From Propioniciclava coleopterorum (GTDB lineage: Bacteria > Actinomycetota > Actinomycetes > Propionibacteriales > Propionibacteriaceae), in contig NZ_CP049865.1 of assembly GCF_011393335.1 (NCBI RefSeq), forward strand, positions 3,304,722 to 3,368,721: a stretch of DNA of 64,000 nucleotides, read 5' to 3'. The notes under the pieces are model-generated. The model was not told the origin of the DNA, searched no databases, and saw nothing but the letters and a program-made list of their open reading frames with translations. The position numbers were made by a program, and so were the translations under genes. This document shows, in pieces, positions 50,586-59,496 of the stretch (within the stretch, counting starts at the first letter, position 1; every line of letters begins with the position of its first letter).

Positions 50586-51507
50586 TCACTCGAACAGCAC
50601 GTACTCCGGCGTGGGCGTGAGCGCCATCACCTCGGCCGGCGACATTAACCGTCGGCCGTTGCGGGTGTCCTCCTCGAAGAACAGCTTGAAGCCGAGGTGG
50701 ACCCCCGGCGGCGTCCTGGCCACGATCCGGCGCCACGTGTCCGTCTTGGCCTCGGGCGACCCGATCCCGTCGATCGACTTGACCAGGACCACGCCCGGAC
50801 GAGCGGCGATGCCCGCCTCGTCGGTGATGATGTTCTCGTGCAGCTGGTGGTACAGCAGCACCTTCTCGGGCAGGTCGTGCTCGGCCACCAGGCCGCCGAC
50901 GTAGGCGGAGATCGCGTCCAGTTCGGCGCCCGAGGTGCGCCCGAACACCTTGCCCGGCACCTGGTCGGGGCCGACCGCCCACTCGGGGTCGAGCGCGAGC
51001 CCGACGTCGGGGTGGACCAGCCACTTCTCCAGGTGCTTGACCTCGTCGAGGAAGGCTGCGCGGCCGGGCTGGATGTTCAGCAGCAGGATCGCCCGGTGCC
51101 GGCGGGCGGCGTCGAGCCAGCGCTGGATGATGTCGTCGGACGCGCGGGTCCGGTAGGTGCCGTCGGCGCCGGGGTCGCATGCACGGTGACGGCGATCAGC
51201 TCCATGACGGGCAGGAGCTCGCGGTCCCCCACGTAGTCGGCGCCGGCCCGCTCGATCTCCGCCATCCGTTCATCCAGGTCGCCGGTGCCGAGGCGCCCCA
51301 GCGCCGTCGACCCGGGTAGCCCGAGTACCCGAACAACCGGTACTCCGGGAAGATCGTCCGGCCGCCGCGCGGCAGTTCGGGCGGCTTGGGTCGGCTCAAC
51401 TCGCCCACGAGCGCGGCCCCGCCCCAGATCACCGCGATCAGCCCCGCGAGCACGGCCAGCACGACGAAGAACCGGGGTTGGATCTTCCAGCGGTAGGAGG
51501 CCTCCAC
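50586..51507 (-). pseudogene. Membrane-anchored conserved unknown, frame broken twice
   Basis: Three frames read in turn give a 307-residue protein. One N-terminal helix (about 12-32, FFVVLAVLAGLIAVIWGGAAL) anchors an outside domain with RGGRTIFPEYRLFGYSGYPG, LLLNIQPGRAAFLDEVKHLE, LALDPEWAVGPDQVPGK and VLLYHQLHENIITDE. Similar conserved hypothetical proteins with a TIM-barrel look occur across actinobacteria. Breaks fall at CCC 51311-51313 and GGGG 51171-51174; two bases make 308 codons. GTG start with TAGCCT 6 bases upstream. Function unknown. Confidence 0.75.
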
Positions 51508-51513
51508 GTCTCG

Positions 51514-51519
51514 AGGCTA
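51514..51519 (-). promoter_or_regulatory. -10 element (TAGCCT on minus strand)
   Basis: Ends 6 bases before the GTG at 51507. Confidence 0.5.
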
Positions 51520-51594
51520 GCGCCCCATGACGGCGTTTTCCGGGACGACACACAAAGTGGCCGCGACGGATTCGAGAACGGGCACATGCGGTGC

Positions 51595-51600
51595 TACGGT
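51595..51600 (+). promoter_or_regulatory. -10 element (TACGGT) of the molybdate operon
   Basis: Ends 7 bases before the ATG at 51608, the leaderless layout; the likely promoter for the regulator and modABC. Confidence 0.55.
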
Positions 51601-51607
51601 TCGAATC

Positions 51608-52003
51608 ATGACGCAAATACGGATCAGGGACGCCGCGGAGCTCCTCGGAGTCAGCGACGACACCGTTCGCCGCTGGATCGACGAGGGCCGCCTCGACGCG
51701 GCCAGCGATGCCGCGGGCCGCCGCGTGGTGGACGGGGTGTCGCTGGCGGCCCTGGCCCAGGAGCGGGCCACCGCTCCGGGGACACCGGACCGGCGGATGT
51801 CGGCACGCAATCGCCTCGCCGGGCTGGTGACGAAGGTGACCTCGGATCCCGTGATGTCGCAGGTCGAGCTGCAGTGCGGCCCGTTCCGCGTGGTGTCCCT
51901 GCTGTCCACCGAGGCGGTCCAGGAACTCGGACTCGCGCCCGGCGTCGTGGCCGCCGCGTCGGTCAAGGCCACGAACGTGGTCGTCGAACGGCTGGATCAG
52001 TGA
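51608..52003 (+). CDS. Molybdate-responsive HTH-TOBE regulator/molybdopterin-binding protein
   Basis: 131 residues. An excisionase/MerR-like helix-turn-helix (about 3-45, IRDAAELLGVSDDTVRRWIDEGRL) is joined to a TOBE/Mop domain (about 62-131, ARNRLAGLVTKVTSDPVMSQVEL) that binds molybdate. It probably senses molybdate and controls the transporter encoded next. The stop TGA overlaps the GTG of modA, so regulator and transporter are translationally linked, and the regulator can act on its own promoter. Confidence 0.88.
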   Translation: MTQIRIRDAAELLGVSDDTVRRWIDEGRLDAASDAAGRRVVDGVSLAALAQERATAPGTPDRRMSARNRLAGLVTKVTSDPVMSQVELQCGPFRVVSLLSTEAVQELGLAPGVVAAASVKATNVVVERLDQ

Positions 52004-52788
52004 GGCTCCGCATCCGCCGCGTCGGCGCCGTCCTCGCCTCGCTCGCCGTGCTGGGCGGCTGCGCCGCGTCCCCCGCCGTCCCCTCGGCCACGCCCACGGG
52101 AACGGGCCCCGCCGCGGTCTCCGGCGAGATCACCGTGTTCGCGGCCGCCTCCCTCAAGGGCGCCTTCAGCGACATCTCGGCCGAGTTCGTCAAGAAGCAC
52201 CCCGAGGCGAAGGTGACGTTCTCGTTCGACGGCTCCAACTCGCTGGTCGACCAGTTGGACGGCGGCGCCCGCGCCGACGTGTTGGCCACGGCCGACCAGC
52301 CCAACATGGACCGGGCCGTCGCAGCTGAGCTGGTGGGTCCCCCGCAGCCCTTCGCCACCAACGTCCTCACCGTCGTCACTCCGCCGGACAACCCCGGCCG
52401 GATCACCGGCTTCGACGCCTCCCTGGACGGCAAGCGGCTCGTGATCTGCGCGCCGGCCGTGCCGTGCGGCAACGCCACCGCGAAGCTCGCGCAGGCGTCC
52501 GGGCTGACGCTCAAGCCCGTCTCGGAGGAGAGCAAGGTCACCGACGTGCTGGGCAAGGTCACCTCGGGCGAGGCCGACGCCGGACTGGTGTACACCACCG
52601 ACGCCGCGGGTGCGGGCGCGAAGGTGAAGGCCTTCCCGATCGCCAACGCCGACGTGGCCAGGAACGACTACCCGATCGCCGTCGTCACCGGGGCCGGGAA
52701 CGCGGCGGGCGGCGAGGCGTTCTCCGCCTACGTGCGCAGCGCCGACGGGCGGGCCGTCCTGGCCACGTACGGCTTCGGCGAGCCGTGA
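52000..52788 (+). CDS. modA: Molybdate ABC transporter, substrate-binding lipoprotein
   Basis: 262 residues. Signal peptide with lipobox LGGC. The mature protein begins ITVFAAASLKGAF, the ModA motif, followed by FSFDGSNSLVDQL and VICAPAVPCGNA, which form the oxyanion pocket. The GTG start overlaps the regulator's stop. It delivers molybdate (possibly tungstate) to ModB. Confidence 0.95.
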   Translation: MRLRIRRVGAVLASLAVLGGCAASPAVPSATPTGTGPAAVSGEITVFAAASLKGAFSDISAEFVKKHPEAKVTFSFDGSNSLVDQLDGGARADVLATADQPNMDRAVAAELVGPPQPFATNVLTVVTPPDNPGRITGFDASLDGKRLVICAPAVPCGNATAKLAQASGLTLKPVSEESKVTDVLGKVTSGEADAGLVYTTDAAGAGAKVKAFPIANADVARNDYPIAVVTGAGNAAGGEAFSAYVRSADGRAVLATYGFGEP

Positions 52789-53579
52789 TCCGTCCCCCGC
52801 TCCCCCGCTGGGTGCGGGCGGGGGCGCTGCTGGCCGTGATCTTCCTCGGCGTGCCGATCATAGGCGTCCTGGTACGCATCCCGTGGGCCGAGGTACCGCG
52901 GCTCCTCTCGGCCCCCGCCTCCCTGGACGCCCTCGGACTGAGCCTGGCCACCTGCCTGGCGGCCACGGTCGCCTCGGTGCTGCTGGGGCTGCCGCTGGCC
53001 CTGGTGCTGTCGCGCGGCACCGGCAGAGTGACGGTGGCGCTGCGGACGCTGACCGCCCTGCCCATGGTGCTGCCGCCGGTCGTCGCTGGCCTGGCGCTGC
53101 TCGTGACGCTCGGACGCCGCGGCGTCGTCGGCCAGCACCTCTCCGTGCTCGGCATCGAGATCGGCTTCACGACGCTGGCGGTCGTGATCGCGCAGACCTT
53201 CGTGTCGATGCCCTACTTCGTGGTGAGCGTCGAGGCGGCGCTGCGCGGCACCGACCCCGGCCTGGAGCGGGTCGCCTCCCAGCTCGGCGCCGGCCCCACG
53301 ACGGTGCTGCGCCGCGTCACCCTGCCGCTGCTGGCCCCGGCGCTCATCGGCGGCGCGACCATGGCGTTCGCCCGGGCGTTGGGTGAGTTCGGCGCCACGC
53401 TGACGTTCGCGGGCTCGCTGCAAGGCCGGACGCGGACGCTTCCGCTGGAGATCTACCTGCTGCGCGAGTCCGACACCGACGCCGCGCTGGCGCTCGCGCT
53501 GGTCCTGATCGTCGTGGCCGCGACGCTGATGGCGCTCACCACGTGGCTCACCCGGACCAGCGCGGCGGCGCGAGCATGA
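52785..53579 (+). CDS. modB: Molybdate ABC transporter, permease
   Basis: 264 residues with about five to six membrane segments. The cytoplasmic EAA-like loop is seen as VEAALRGTDPGLERVASQLGA, and ARALGEFGATLTFAG is typical of ModB. GTG 52785 overlaps the modA stop; the stop overlaps modC. It forms the membrane channel of the importer. Confidence 0.95.
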   Translation: MIRPPLPRWVRAGALLAVIFLGVPIIGVLVRIPWAEVPRLLSAPASLDALGLSLATCLAATVASVLLGLPLALVLSRGTGRVTVALRTLTALPMVLPPVVAGLALLVTLGRRGVVGQHLSVLGIEIGFTTLAVVIAQTFVSMPYFVVSVEAALRGTDPGLERVASQLGAGPTTVLRRVTLPLLAPALIGGATMAFARALGEFGATLTFAGSLQGRTRTLPLEIYLLRESDTDAALALALVLIVVAATLMALTTWLTRTSAAARA

Positions 53580-54627
53580 CCGGGGACCTGCGGGTCCGCG
53601 CCGTCATCGGGCAGCGCGGCTTCGACGTCGACGTGACGATGCCCGGCGGGCGCACCACGGCGGTGATCGGGGCCAACGGCGCCGGCAAGTCCACCCTGAT
53701 CGACCTCGTCGCGGGCGGTCTGCGGCCGCCCGGCACCGTGGTGCGGCTCGGCGAGGTCGACCTCAGCGACGTGCCCGCCCACCGCCGCCGCGTCTCGATC
53801 CTGAGCCAGCAACCGCTGCTGTTCCCGCACCTCAGCGTCCTCGACAACGTCGCGTTCGGCCCGCGATCCTCCGGGACGCCGACCGCCGCTGCCGCCGTCC
53901 GGGCCCGCGCCGAGCTGGCCGACGTCGGCTGCGCCGACTTCGAGCCGCGCCGCCCCGCGCAGCTCTCGGGGGCCAGGCGCAGCGCGTGGCGCTGGCCCGC
54001 GCGCTCGCGATCGACCCGCGCGTCCTGCTGCTGGACGAGCCGCTGTCGGCGCTGGACGTCGCCGCCGCCGGCCAGGTACGGGCGGTGCTCGCCGAGCGGC
54101 TGGCCGGCCGGACGTGCCTACTGGTCACCCACCACCCCCTCGACGTGTGGACGCTGGCCCACCACGTGGTGGTGCTGGACGCCGGCCGCGTCGTGGATCA
54201 GGGCACGCCACAGGAGGTGCTGGCTCGCCCCGCCACCGGGTTCGTCGCGCAGTTGGCCGGCCTGTCGGTGCTGCGCGGCCGGGCGTCCACCGGCGGCCTC
54301 ACGCTGCCCGACGGCACCGAGGTGGCCGGCATGCCGCAGGAGGGCTGGACCGGGAACGGAGCCGGACTGGCGACCATCCCCCCGGACGCCGTCGCGCTGT
54401 ACGCCACCCCGCCCGAGGGCAGCCCCCGCAACCGATGGCCGGTCACCGTGGCGGCCGTCGAACCCCGGGGCGCGGTCGTCCGGGTCGGCGTCACGCTGCC
54501 CGGCGGCGACACGCTCGCCGTCGACGTCACGGCCGCGGCCAGCGCCGCCCTCGGCCTGGCGCCCGGCGTGACCTGCTGGGCCGTCGTCAAGGCCACCCAG
54601 GTGTCCCTGCACCCCGGCCACGACTGA
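53576..54627 (+). pseudogene. modC: Molybdate ABC transporter ATPase, frame broken once
   Basis: Two frames give a 350-residue ModC. The first has Walker A GANGAGKST and the Q-loop LSQQPLLFPHLSV; the second has LARALAIDPRVLLLDEPLSALD and the H-loop VTHHPLDVW, then a TOBE domain (GLAPGVTCWAVVKATQV) that senses molybdate. They meet inside the ABC signature at G5 53968-53972: one more G gives LSGGQAQRVALARAL and 351 codons. The gene is therefore almost surely intact; losing the signature would destroy transport. Confidence 0.9.
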
Positions 54628-54639
54628 CCCGGACGCCAC

Positions 54640-54673
54640 GCGGCCCCGCACCCGACGAAGGGTGCGGGGCCGC
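54640..54673. terminator. Shared terminator between modC and lpd
   Basis: Perfect 14-bp stem GCGGCCCCGCACCC / GGGTGCGGGGCCGC with a 6-base loop between two convergent genes, usable in both directions. Confidence 0.85.
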
Positions 54674-54691
54674 GGCCGCTGTGGCGTGCGA

Positions 54692-56092
54692 TCAGAGGTT
54701 GATCATGTGGCCGGCGACGCCCTCGACAGCCTCCTTGATGGCCTCCGACAGCGTCGGGTGCGCGTGGACCGAGCGGCCGACCTCGTCGGCGGTCAGATCC
54801 CACATCTGCGCCAGCACCAGCTCGGGCAGGAGCTCGGTGACGTCGGGGCCGATCATGTGGGCGCCCAGGATCTCGTTGTGCTCGGCGTCGGCGACGACCT
54901 TGACGAAGCCCACGGCGTCCCCCAGGCCCCAGGCCTTGCCGTTCGCGGAGAACGGGAACTTGCCGACCTTGACGTCGAAGCCCTTGTCCTTGGCCTGCTG
55001 CTCGGTGTACCCGAACGAGGCGATCTGCGGCTGACAGTAGGTGGCCCGCGGGATCATGTCGTAGTTGATCGCCATGGTCTCGGCGCCCGCCAACGTCTCC
55101 GCGGCCACGACCCCCTGCGCCTCGGCGGTGTGGGCCAGCATCAGCTTGCCCGTGCAGTCGCCGATGGCGTAGATGCCGGGCACGTTGGTGCGCATGAAGT
55201 CGTCGATCTCGATGACGCCGCGGTCGGAGACGGCGACGCCGGTGTTCTCCAGGCCGTAGCCCTCCACGCGCGGGGCGAAGCCCATCGCCTGCAGGAACTT
55301 GTCGGCCTCCAGCACCTGCGGCTCGCCGCCCTTCGCCGGGGCGACGGTCACCTTGACGCCGGAGCCGGTGTCCTCGACGGTCTGCACGGCCGTCCCGGTG
55401 AGCACCTTGATGCCGAGCTTCTTGTACGCCTTGGCCAGCTCCGCCGACACCTCCGGGTCCTCGTTGGGAACCATCCGGTCGAGGAACTCCACGATCGTGA
55501 CGTCGACGCCGTAGCTGTTCAGGACGTAGGCGAACTCGGTGCCGATGGCGCCCGACCCGCCGATCACGACCGAGCCCGGGAGGGCATCGGCCAGGATCTG
55601 CTCCTTGTAGGTGATGACGTTCGGGCTCAGCGACGTGCCGCGCAGCAGCTTGGTCGTGGCGCCCGCGGCGATGATGCAGTTGTCGAACGTGAGGGTCTCG
55701 GTGGAGCCGTCCTCCAGGGCGACCGAGATCGAGTGCGCGTCGACGAACGTGCCCCAGCCGTTGAACTCCTTGATCTTGTTCTTCTTCATCAGGTAGTGGA
55801 TGCCGCCCACCATGCGCTCGGACACCTTGCGCGAGCGCGAGAACGCGACGCCGTAGTCCACGGTGATGTCGCCGGAGATGCCGAACTGCTTGGCCTCCTT
55901 GGTCACGATGTGCGCCAACTCGGCGTTCCGCAGGAGCGACTTGGTGGGGATGCAGCCCACGTTGAGGCAGACACCGCCCCAGTACTCCTTCTCGATGATG
56001 GCAACCTTCTTGCCCAGCTGCGCGGCACGGATGGCGGCCACATAGCCGCCCGGGCCGGCGCCGAGAACAACGACGTCGAAGTGAGAGCTCAT
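54692..56092 (-). CDS. lpdA: Dihydrolipoyl dehydrogenase
   Basis: 466 residues, standard length. The FAD site [10 protein letters not shown], the redox-active pair Cys 42/Cys 47 in [16 protein letters not shown], the NAD site [11 protein letters not shown] and the C-terminal [13 protein letters not shown] interface (His-Glu) are intact. It reoxidises lipoyl groups of the pyruvate and 2-oxoglutarate dehydrogenases and of GcvH. ATG 56092 with GAAGG upstream; a longer frame to 56668 lacks support. Confidence 0.95.
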   Translation of the reverse strand: MSSHFDVVVLGAGPGGYVAAIRAAQLGKKVAIIEKEYWGGVCLNVGCIPTKSLLRNAELAHIVTKEAKQFGISGDITVDYGVAFSRSRKVSERMVGGIHYLMKKNKIKEFNGWGTFVDAHSISVALEDGSTETLTFDNCIIAAGATTKLLRGTSLSPNVITYKEQILADALPGSVVIGGSGAIGTEFAYVLNSYGVDVTIVEFLDRMVPNEDPEVSAELAKAYKKLGIKVLTGTAVQTVEDTGSGVKVTVAPAKGGEPQVLEADKFLQAMGFAPRVEGYGLENTGVAVSDRGVIEIDDFMRTNVPGIYAIGDCTGKLMLAHTAEAQGVVAAETLAGAETMAINYDMIPRATYCQPQIASFGYTEQQAKDKGFDVKVGKFPFSANGKAWGLGDAVGFVKVVADAEHNEILGAHMIGPDVTELLPELVLAQMWDLTADEVGRSVHAHPTLSEAIKEAVEGVAGHMINL

Positions 56093-56148
56093 GGCCTTCA
56101 CTTTAGGGCCTGACCCCGGGGCCGGACGACCGGCGTTGGCCCGTGCAC

Positions 56149-56154
56149 TAGAAT
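56149..56154 (+). promoter_or_regulatory. -10 element (TAGAAT) of the XRE-MurA gene
   Basis: Ends 8 bases before the GTG at 56163 and lies 57 bases from the lpd start on the other strand. Confidence 0.5.
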
Positions 56155-56162
56155 CGCCCCTC

Positions 56163-57686
56163 GTGACATCGAAAACTTCCACCGGCATCGGCAGGCTCAT
56201 CCGGGACGCCCGCATGCAGCGGGGTCTGACGCACGCCCAGGTCGCCGACGCGCTCGACCTCGAGCCGACCGACGTCCGCGAGATCGAGACCGGGGGCACG
56301 TCGCTCGACCTCGACCAGATCGCCCGCATCGCCTCGGTCCTGCAGGATCCCTCGCTCGCCCCGGTCGGCCGCACCATGCATCTGCGGATCAAGGGGCCGA
56401 CGACGCTGCGCGGCAGCATCGACGTCCGGTCGTCCAAGAACGCCGCCGTCGCGCTGCTGTGCGCGTCCCTGCTCAACAAGGGACGCACCGTCCTGGAGGG
56501 CGTGGCGCGCATCGAGGAGGTCAACCGCATCCTGGAGGTGCTCTCCTCGATCGGCGTCAAGGTCACGTGGTCGCCGGACAAGTCCGAGCTGGAGCTCGTC
56601 CGCCCCGAGATGCTCGACCTGGCGGCCATGGACGTCGCCGCCGCGCGCCGCACCCGCAGCATCATCATGTTCCTGGGCCCGCTGCTGCACCTGCTCCCCG
56701 AGTTCCAGCTGCCCTACGCGGGCGGCTGCAATCTCGGCACCCGCACCGTCACCCCCCACCTGCAGGCCCTGCAGCTGTTCGGCCTGGACGTCAAGGCGAC
56801 CGAGGGCTGGTACCAGGCGGCGGTCCGCGAGACCGACGACGGCGTGCGTCACATCACGCTCACCGAGCGCGGCGACACCGTCACCGAGAACGTGCTGATG
56901 GCCGCGGCGCTGTTCCCCGGCACCACCGTCATCCGCAACGCGTCGCCCAACTACATGGTGCAGGACCTGTGCTTCTTCCTGGAGGCCGTCGGCGTCACGG
57001 TGGAGGGCATCGGCTCCACCACCCTCACGGTGACCGGCGTCGAGGAGATCGCCACCGACGTCCGGTTCGCGCCCTCGGAGGACCCGATCGAGGCCATGAG
57101 CCTCATCACCGCGGCCGTCGTCACCAAGTCGGAGATGACCGTGCGCCGGGCGCCCATCGAGTTCCTCGAGATCGAGCTCGCGATCCTCGGCGACATGGGG
57201 CTGCGCTACGACCTCAGCGAGGAGTACCCGGCCCACAACGGCCGGACGCGCCTGGTGGACATCACCGTGCACCCCAGCGCCCTGCACGCGGCCCAGGACA
57301 AGATCCATCCGATGCCGTTCCCGGGCCTCAACATCGACAACCTCCCCTTCTTCGCGGTGATCGCGGCGGAGGCGGAGGGGCGCACCCTGATCCACGACTG
57401 GGTGTACGAGAACCGGGCCATCCACCTGCTCGAGCTGGGCAAGCTCGGCGCGACGACCCAGTTGCTCGACCCGCACCGCCTCGTCGTCGAGGGCCCGACC
57501 AGCTGGCGCAGCCAGGAGCTCGTGTGCCCGCCGGCCCTGCGCCCGGCGGTCTGCCTGCTGCTGGCCTCGATGGCGGCGCGGGGCGTGACCGTGCTCCGGG
57601 ACGTCTACGTCATCAACCGCGGCTACGAGGATCTGGCCAACCGACTCAACAAGCTGGGCGCCGACATCCAGGTCTTCTACGACTGA
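56163..57686 (+). CDS. XRE helix-turn-helix fused to UDP-GlcNAc enolpyruvyltransferase-like domain
   Basis: 507 residues. The first ~62 form an XRE/Cro helix-turn-helix ([20 protein letters not shown], then [19 protein letters not shown]). The remainder (about 72-507) is a MurA/EPSP-synthase fold with SKNAAVALL (Lys 92) and the fosfomycin-target cysteine in [10 protein letters not shown] (Cys 189), so catalysis seems possible. MurA makes enolpyruvyl-UDP-GlcNAc, the first committed step of peptidoglycan synthesis. The DNA-binding head suggests a moonlighting regulator or a second MurA. Without seeing the rest of the genome I cannot tell if it is the only MurA. Confidence 0.88.
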   Translation: MTSKTSTGIGRLIRDARMQRGLTHAQVADALDLEPTDVREIETGGTSLDLDQIARIASVLQDPSLAPVGRTMHLRIKGPTTLRGSIDVRSSKNAAVALLCASLLNKGRTVLEGVARIEEVNRILEVLSSIGVKVTWSPDKSELELVRPEMLDLAAMDVAAARRTRSIIMFLGPLLHLLPEFQLPYAGGCNLGTRTVTPHLQALQLFGLDVKATEGWYQAAVRETDDGVRHITLTERGDTVTENVLMAAALFPGTTVIRNASPNYMVQDLCFFLEAVGVTVEGIGSTTLTVTGVEEIATDVRFAPSEDPIEAMSLITAAVVTKSEMTVRRAPIEFLEIELAILGDMGLRYDLSEEYPAHNGRTRLVDITVHPSALHAAQDKIHPMPFPGLNIDNLPFFAVIAAEAEGRTLIHDWVYENRAIHLLELGKLGATTQLLDPHRLVVEGPTSWRSQELVCPPALRPAVCLLLASMAARGVTVLRDVYVINRGYEDLANRLNKLGADIQVFYD

Positions 57687-57702
57687 TCGCCCGCGTACGC
57701 AG

Positions 57703-57730
57703 CGATGCCCCGGCCTTCGCCGGGGCATCG
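57703..57730. terminator. Shared terminator between XRE-murA and pdxY
   Basis: Perfect 11-bp stem CGATGCCCCGG / CCGGGGCATCG with a 6-base loop, between convergent genes. Confidence 0.8.
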
Positions 57731-57790
57731 TCGCGTTCGGGACCGCTCAGCGCACTCGTCGGGAACCCGACGCGGCCGCGATCGGATCGC

Positions 57791-58645
57791 TCAGCGCAGC
57801 CGTTCGACCTCGAAGCTGTGCGTCGGGGAGACCAGGTCGTCCTGCGCCGGTACGAGCGCGAGCTCGCGACGGTCGAGCCGGGTGGTCTTCTCCAGCACCG
57901 AGTAGACGACGTCGGCGGTGCGGCCCACGGCGTCGGCGAGCGAGGCGCCCCCCAGCAGCGATGCGAGGAAGATGCTCGCGGTGAGGTCGCCGGAACCGGT
58001 GAACGAGCGCTCGAGCATCGGGGTGGTGACGCCCCAGGCACCGTCCTGGTCCACGGCCACCATCATCACGGTGTCCGGTGCGGCGCCCTTGGCGACCACC
58101 GAGGTCACCAGCACGACCCGGGGCCCCTGGGCGCGCAGCGCGTCCGCCGCGGCGAGCACGTCCTCGACCGTCTCGGTCTCCCGCCCCGTGAGGAAGTCGA
58201 GTTCGTAGTGGTTCGGCGTGAGGATGTCGGCGGCCGGCACCACATGGTCGCGCATGAACTCGGGGATGCCCGGCAGCACGTACATGCCCCGCCCCACGTC
58301 GCCCATCACGGGATCGCAGCACCACACCGCGCGCGGGTTGCGCTCCTTGACCAGCCCGACGATCTTGAGGATCTCCGCCCCCATCGCCGGCGCGCCCTGG
58401 TACCCGGTCAGGACGGCGTCCACCTCGGGCAGCACCCCCAACTCGTCGATGCCCTGCACGACGTCGGCGACGTCGGAGGGCGCCAGCAGCGGGCCGCGCT
58501 TGCCCGGGTAGGACGTGTTGTTCGAGAAGTGCACCGTCAGCACCGGCCACACCTCGAAACCGAGCCGCATCAGCGGGAACGTCGCCGCGCTGTTTCCGAC
58601 GTGGCCGTAGGCCACCGAGGACTGGATCGAAAGAATCGTCGTCAC
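57791..58645 (-). CDS. pdxY: Pyridoxal kinase
   Basis: 284 residues of the ribokinase-like PdxK/PdxY family, which phosphorylates pyridoxal to PLP. ILSIQSSVAYGHVGNSAA at the start, VLTGYQG, WCCDPVMGD and the catalytic GSGDLTASIFLA loop (Asp base) are intact. GTG 58645 gives the family N-terminus; the promoter is not obvious. It could supply PLP for GcvP and the MalY-type enzyme. Divergent from glpQ. Confidence 0.93.
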   Translation of the reverse strand: MTTILSIQSSVAYGHVGNSAATFPLMRLGFEVWPVLTVHFSNNTSYPGKRGPLLAPSDVADVVQGIDELGVLPEVDAVLTGYQGAPAMGAEILKIVGLVKERNPRAVWCCDPVMGDVGRGMYVLPGIPEFMRDHVVPAADILTPNHYELDFLTGRETETVEDVLAAADALRAQGPRVVLVTSVVAKGAAPDTVMMVAVDQDGAWGVTTPMLERSFTGSGDLTASIFLASLLGGASLADAVGRTADVVYSVLEKTTRLDRRELALVPAQDDLVSPTHSFEVERLR

Positions 58646-58703
58646 GGACGCCCATTGTGCTCCCTCTCGGCCGGGTCTTCATCACCCGTTCACGCCCGAT
58701 CCC

Positions 58704-58709
58704 TAAGGT
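58704..58709 (+). promoter_or_regulatory. -10 element (TAAGGT) of the glpQ-like operon
   Basis: Ends 7 bases before the ATG at 58717. Confidence 0.55.
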
Positions 58710-58716
58710 GAGCCCC

Positions 58717-59496
58717 ATGCGCGCCGACGCCTACGAGTACTTCGCCCCGCCGTTCGCGGCCCTGGCGCACCGCGGCGGGTTCTCCCCCGACGCCCCACCC
58801 GAGGTCGAGAACAGCCTGCGCGGGTTCGCCGCTGCCGTCGCGCTGGGCTTCGGGTACCTCGAGACCGACGTGCACACCACCGCCGACGGCGTCCTGGTGG
58901 CCTTCCACGACGACCGCCTCGACCGGGTGACGGACGCCGCGGGCGCGATCGCCGACCTGCCCTGGTCGGAGGTCGCCCGCGCCCGGATCGGCGGCAGCGA
59001 GCCGATCCCCCGCTTCGTCGACCTGCTCGACGCCCTGCCCGGCGCCCGGTTCAACGTCGACCTCAAGCATCCGAGCGCCGTCGAACCCCTCGCCGACCTG
59101 CTGGGCCGCCGCGACGGCGAGCGCGTCTGCGTGTCGAGCTTCACCACCGCCAGCGTCCGCCGGTTCCGGGCGCTCACCGGCGGGCGGATCGCGACGGGCG
59201 CGTCCCCGAAGGAGGTGGCCGGCTTCGCCGTGCCGGGGCTGCGGCGGGTGTGGCCGCTGGCCGGGCAGGCGTTCCAGATGCCCACCCACGAGCCGCGCAC
59301 CGGCGTCCCGCTGCTGACCCGCGGGTTCCTGGCGGCGGCGCACGCCCGCGGCGCCCGCGTCCACGTGTGGACCATCAACGACCGCCCCGAGATGGAGCGG
59401 CTGCTCGACCTCGGCGTGGACGGTATCGTCTCCGACGACCTCCTGACCCTGAAGGACGTCCTGATCGACCGTGGCCTGTGGGAAGGGGACCGATGA
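58717..59496 (+). CDS. Glycerophosphodiester phosphodiesterase family protein
   Basis: 259 residues. AHRGG near 17 and ETDVHTTADGVLVAFHDDRLDR hold the catalytic His and acidic residues of the GDPD fold, and NVDLKHP supplies another metal ligand. No signal peptide, so it is cytosolic and probably splits glycerophosphodiesters from lipid turnover into glycerol 3-phosphate and an alcohol. Its stop overlaps the ATG of the MFS gene, so the two are co-translated. Confidence 0.92.
   Translation: MRADAYEYFAPPFAALAHRGGFSPDAPPEVENSLRGFAAAVALGFGYLETDVHTTADGVLVAFHDDRLDRVTDAAGAIADLPWSEVARARIGGSEPIPRFVDLLDALPGARFNVDLKHPSAVEPLADLLGRRDGERVCVSSFTTASVRRFRALTGGRIATGASPKEVAGFAVPGLRRVWPLAGQAFQMPTHEPRTGVPLLTRGFLAAAHARGARVHVWTINDRPEMERLLDLGVDGIVSDDLLTLKDVLIDRGLWEGDR

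Noticed and set aside
51590-51610. A GGTTCGAATC stretch like a tRNA T-loop
   Set aside because: No acceptor, D or anticodon stems can be paired around it, and it overlaps the regulator gene's promoter and start.
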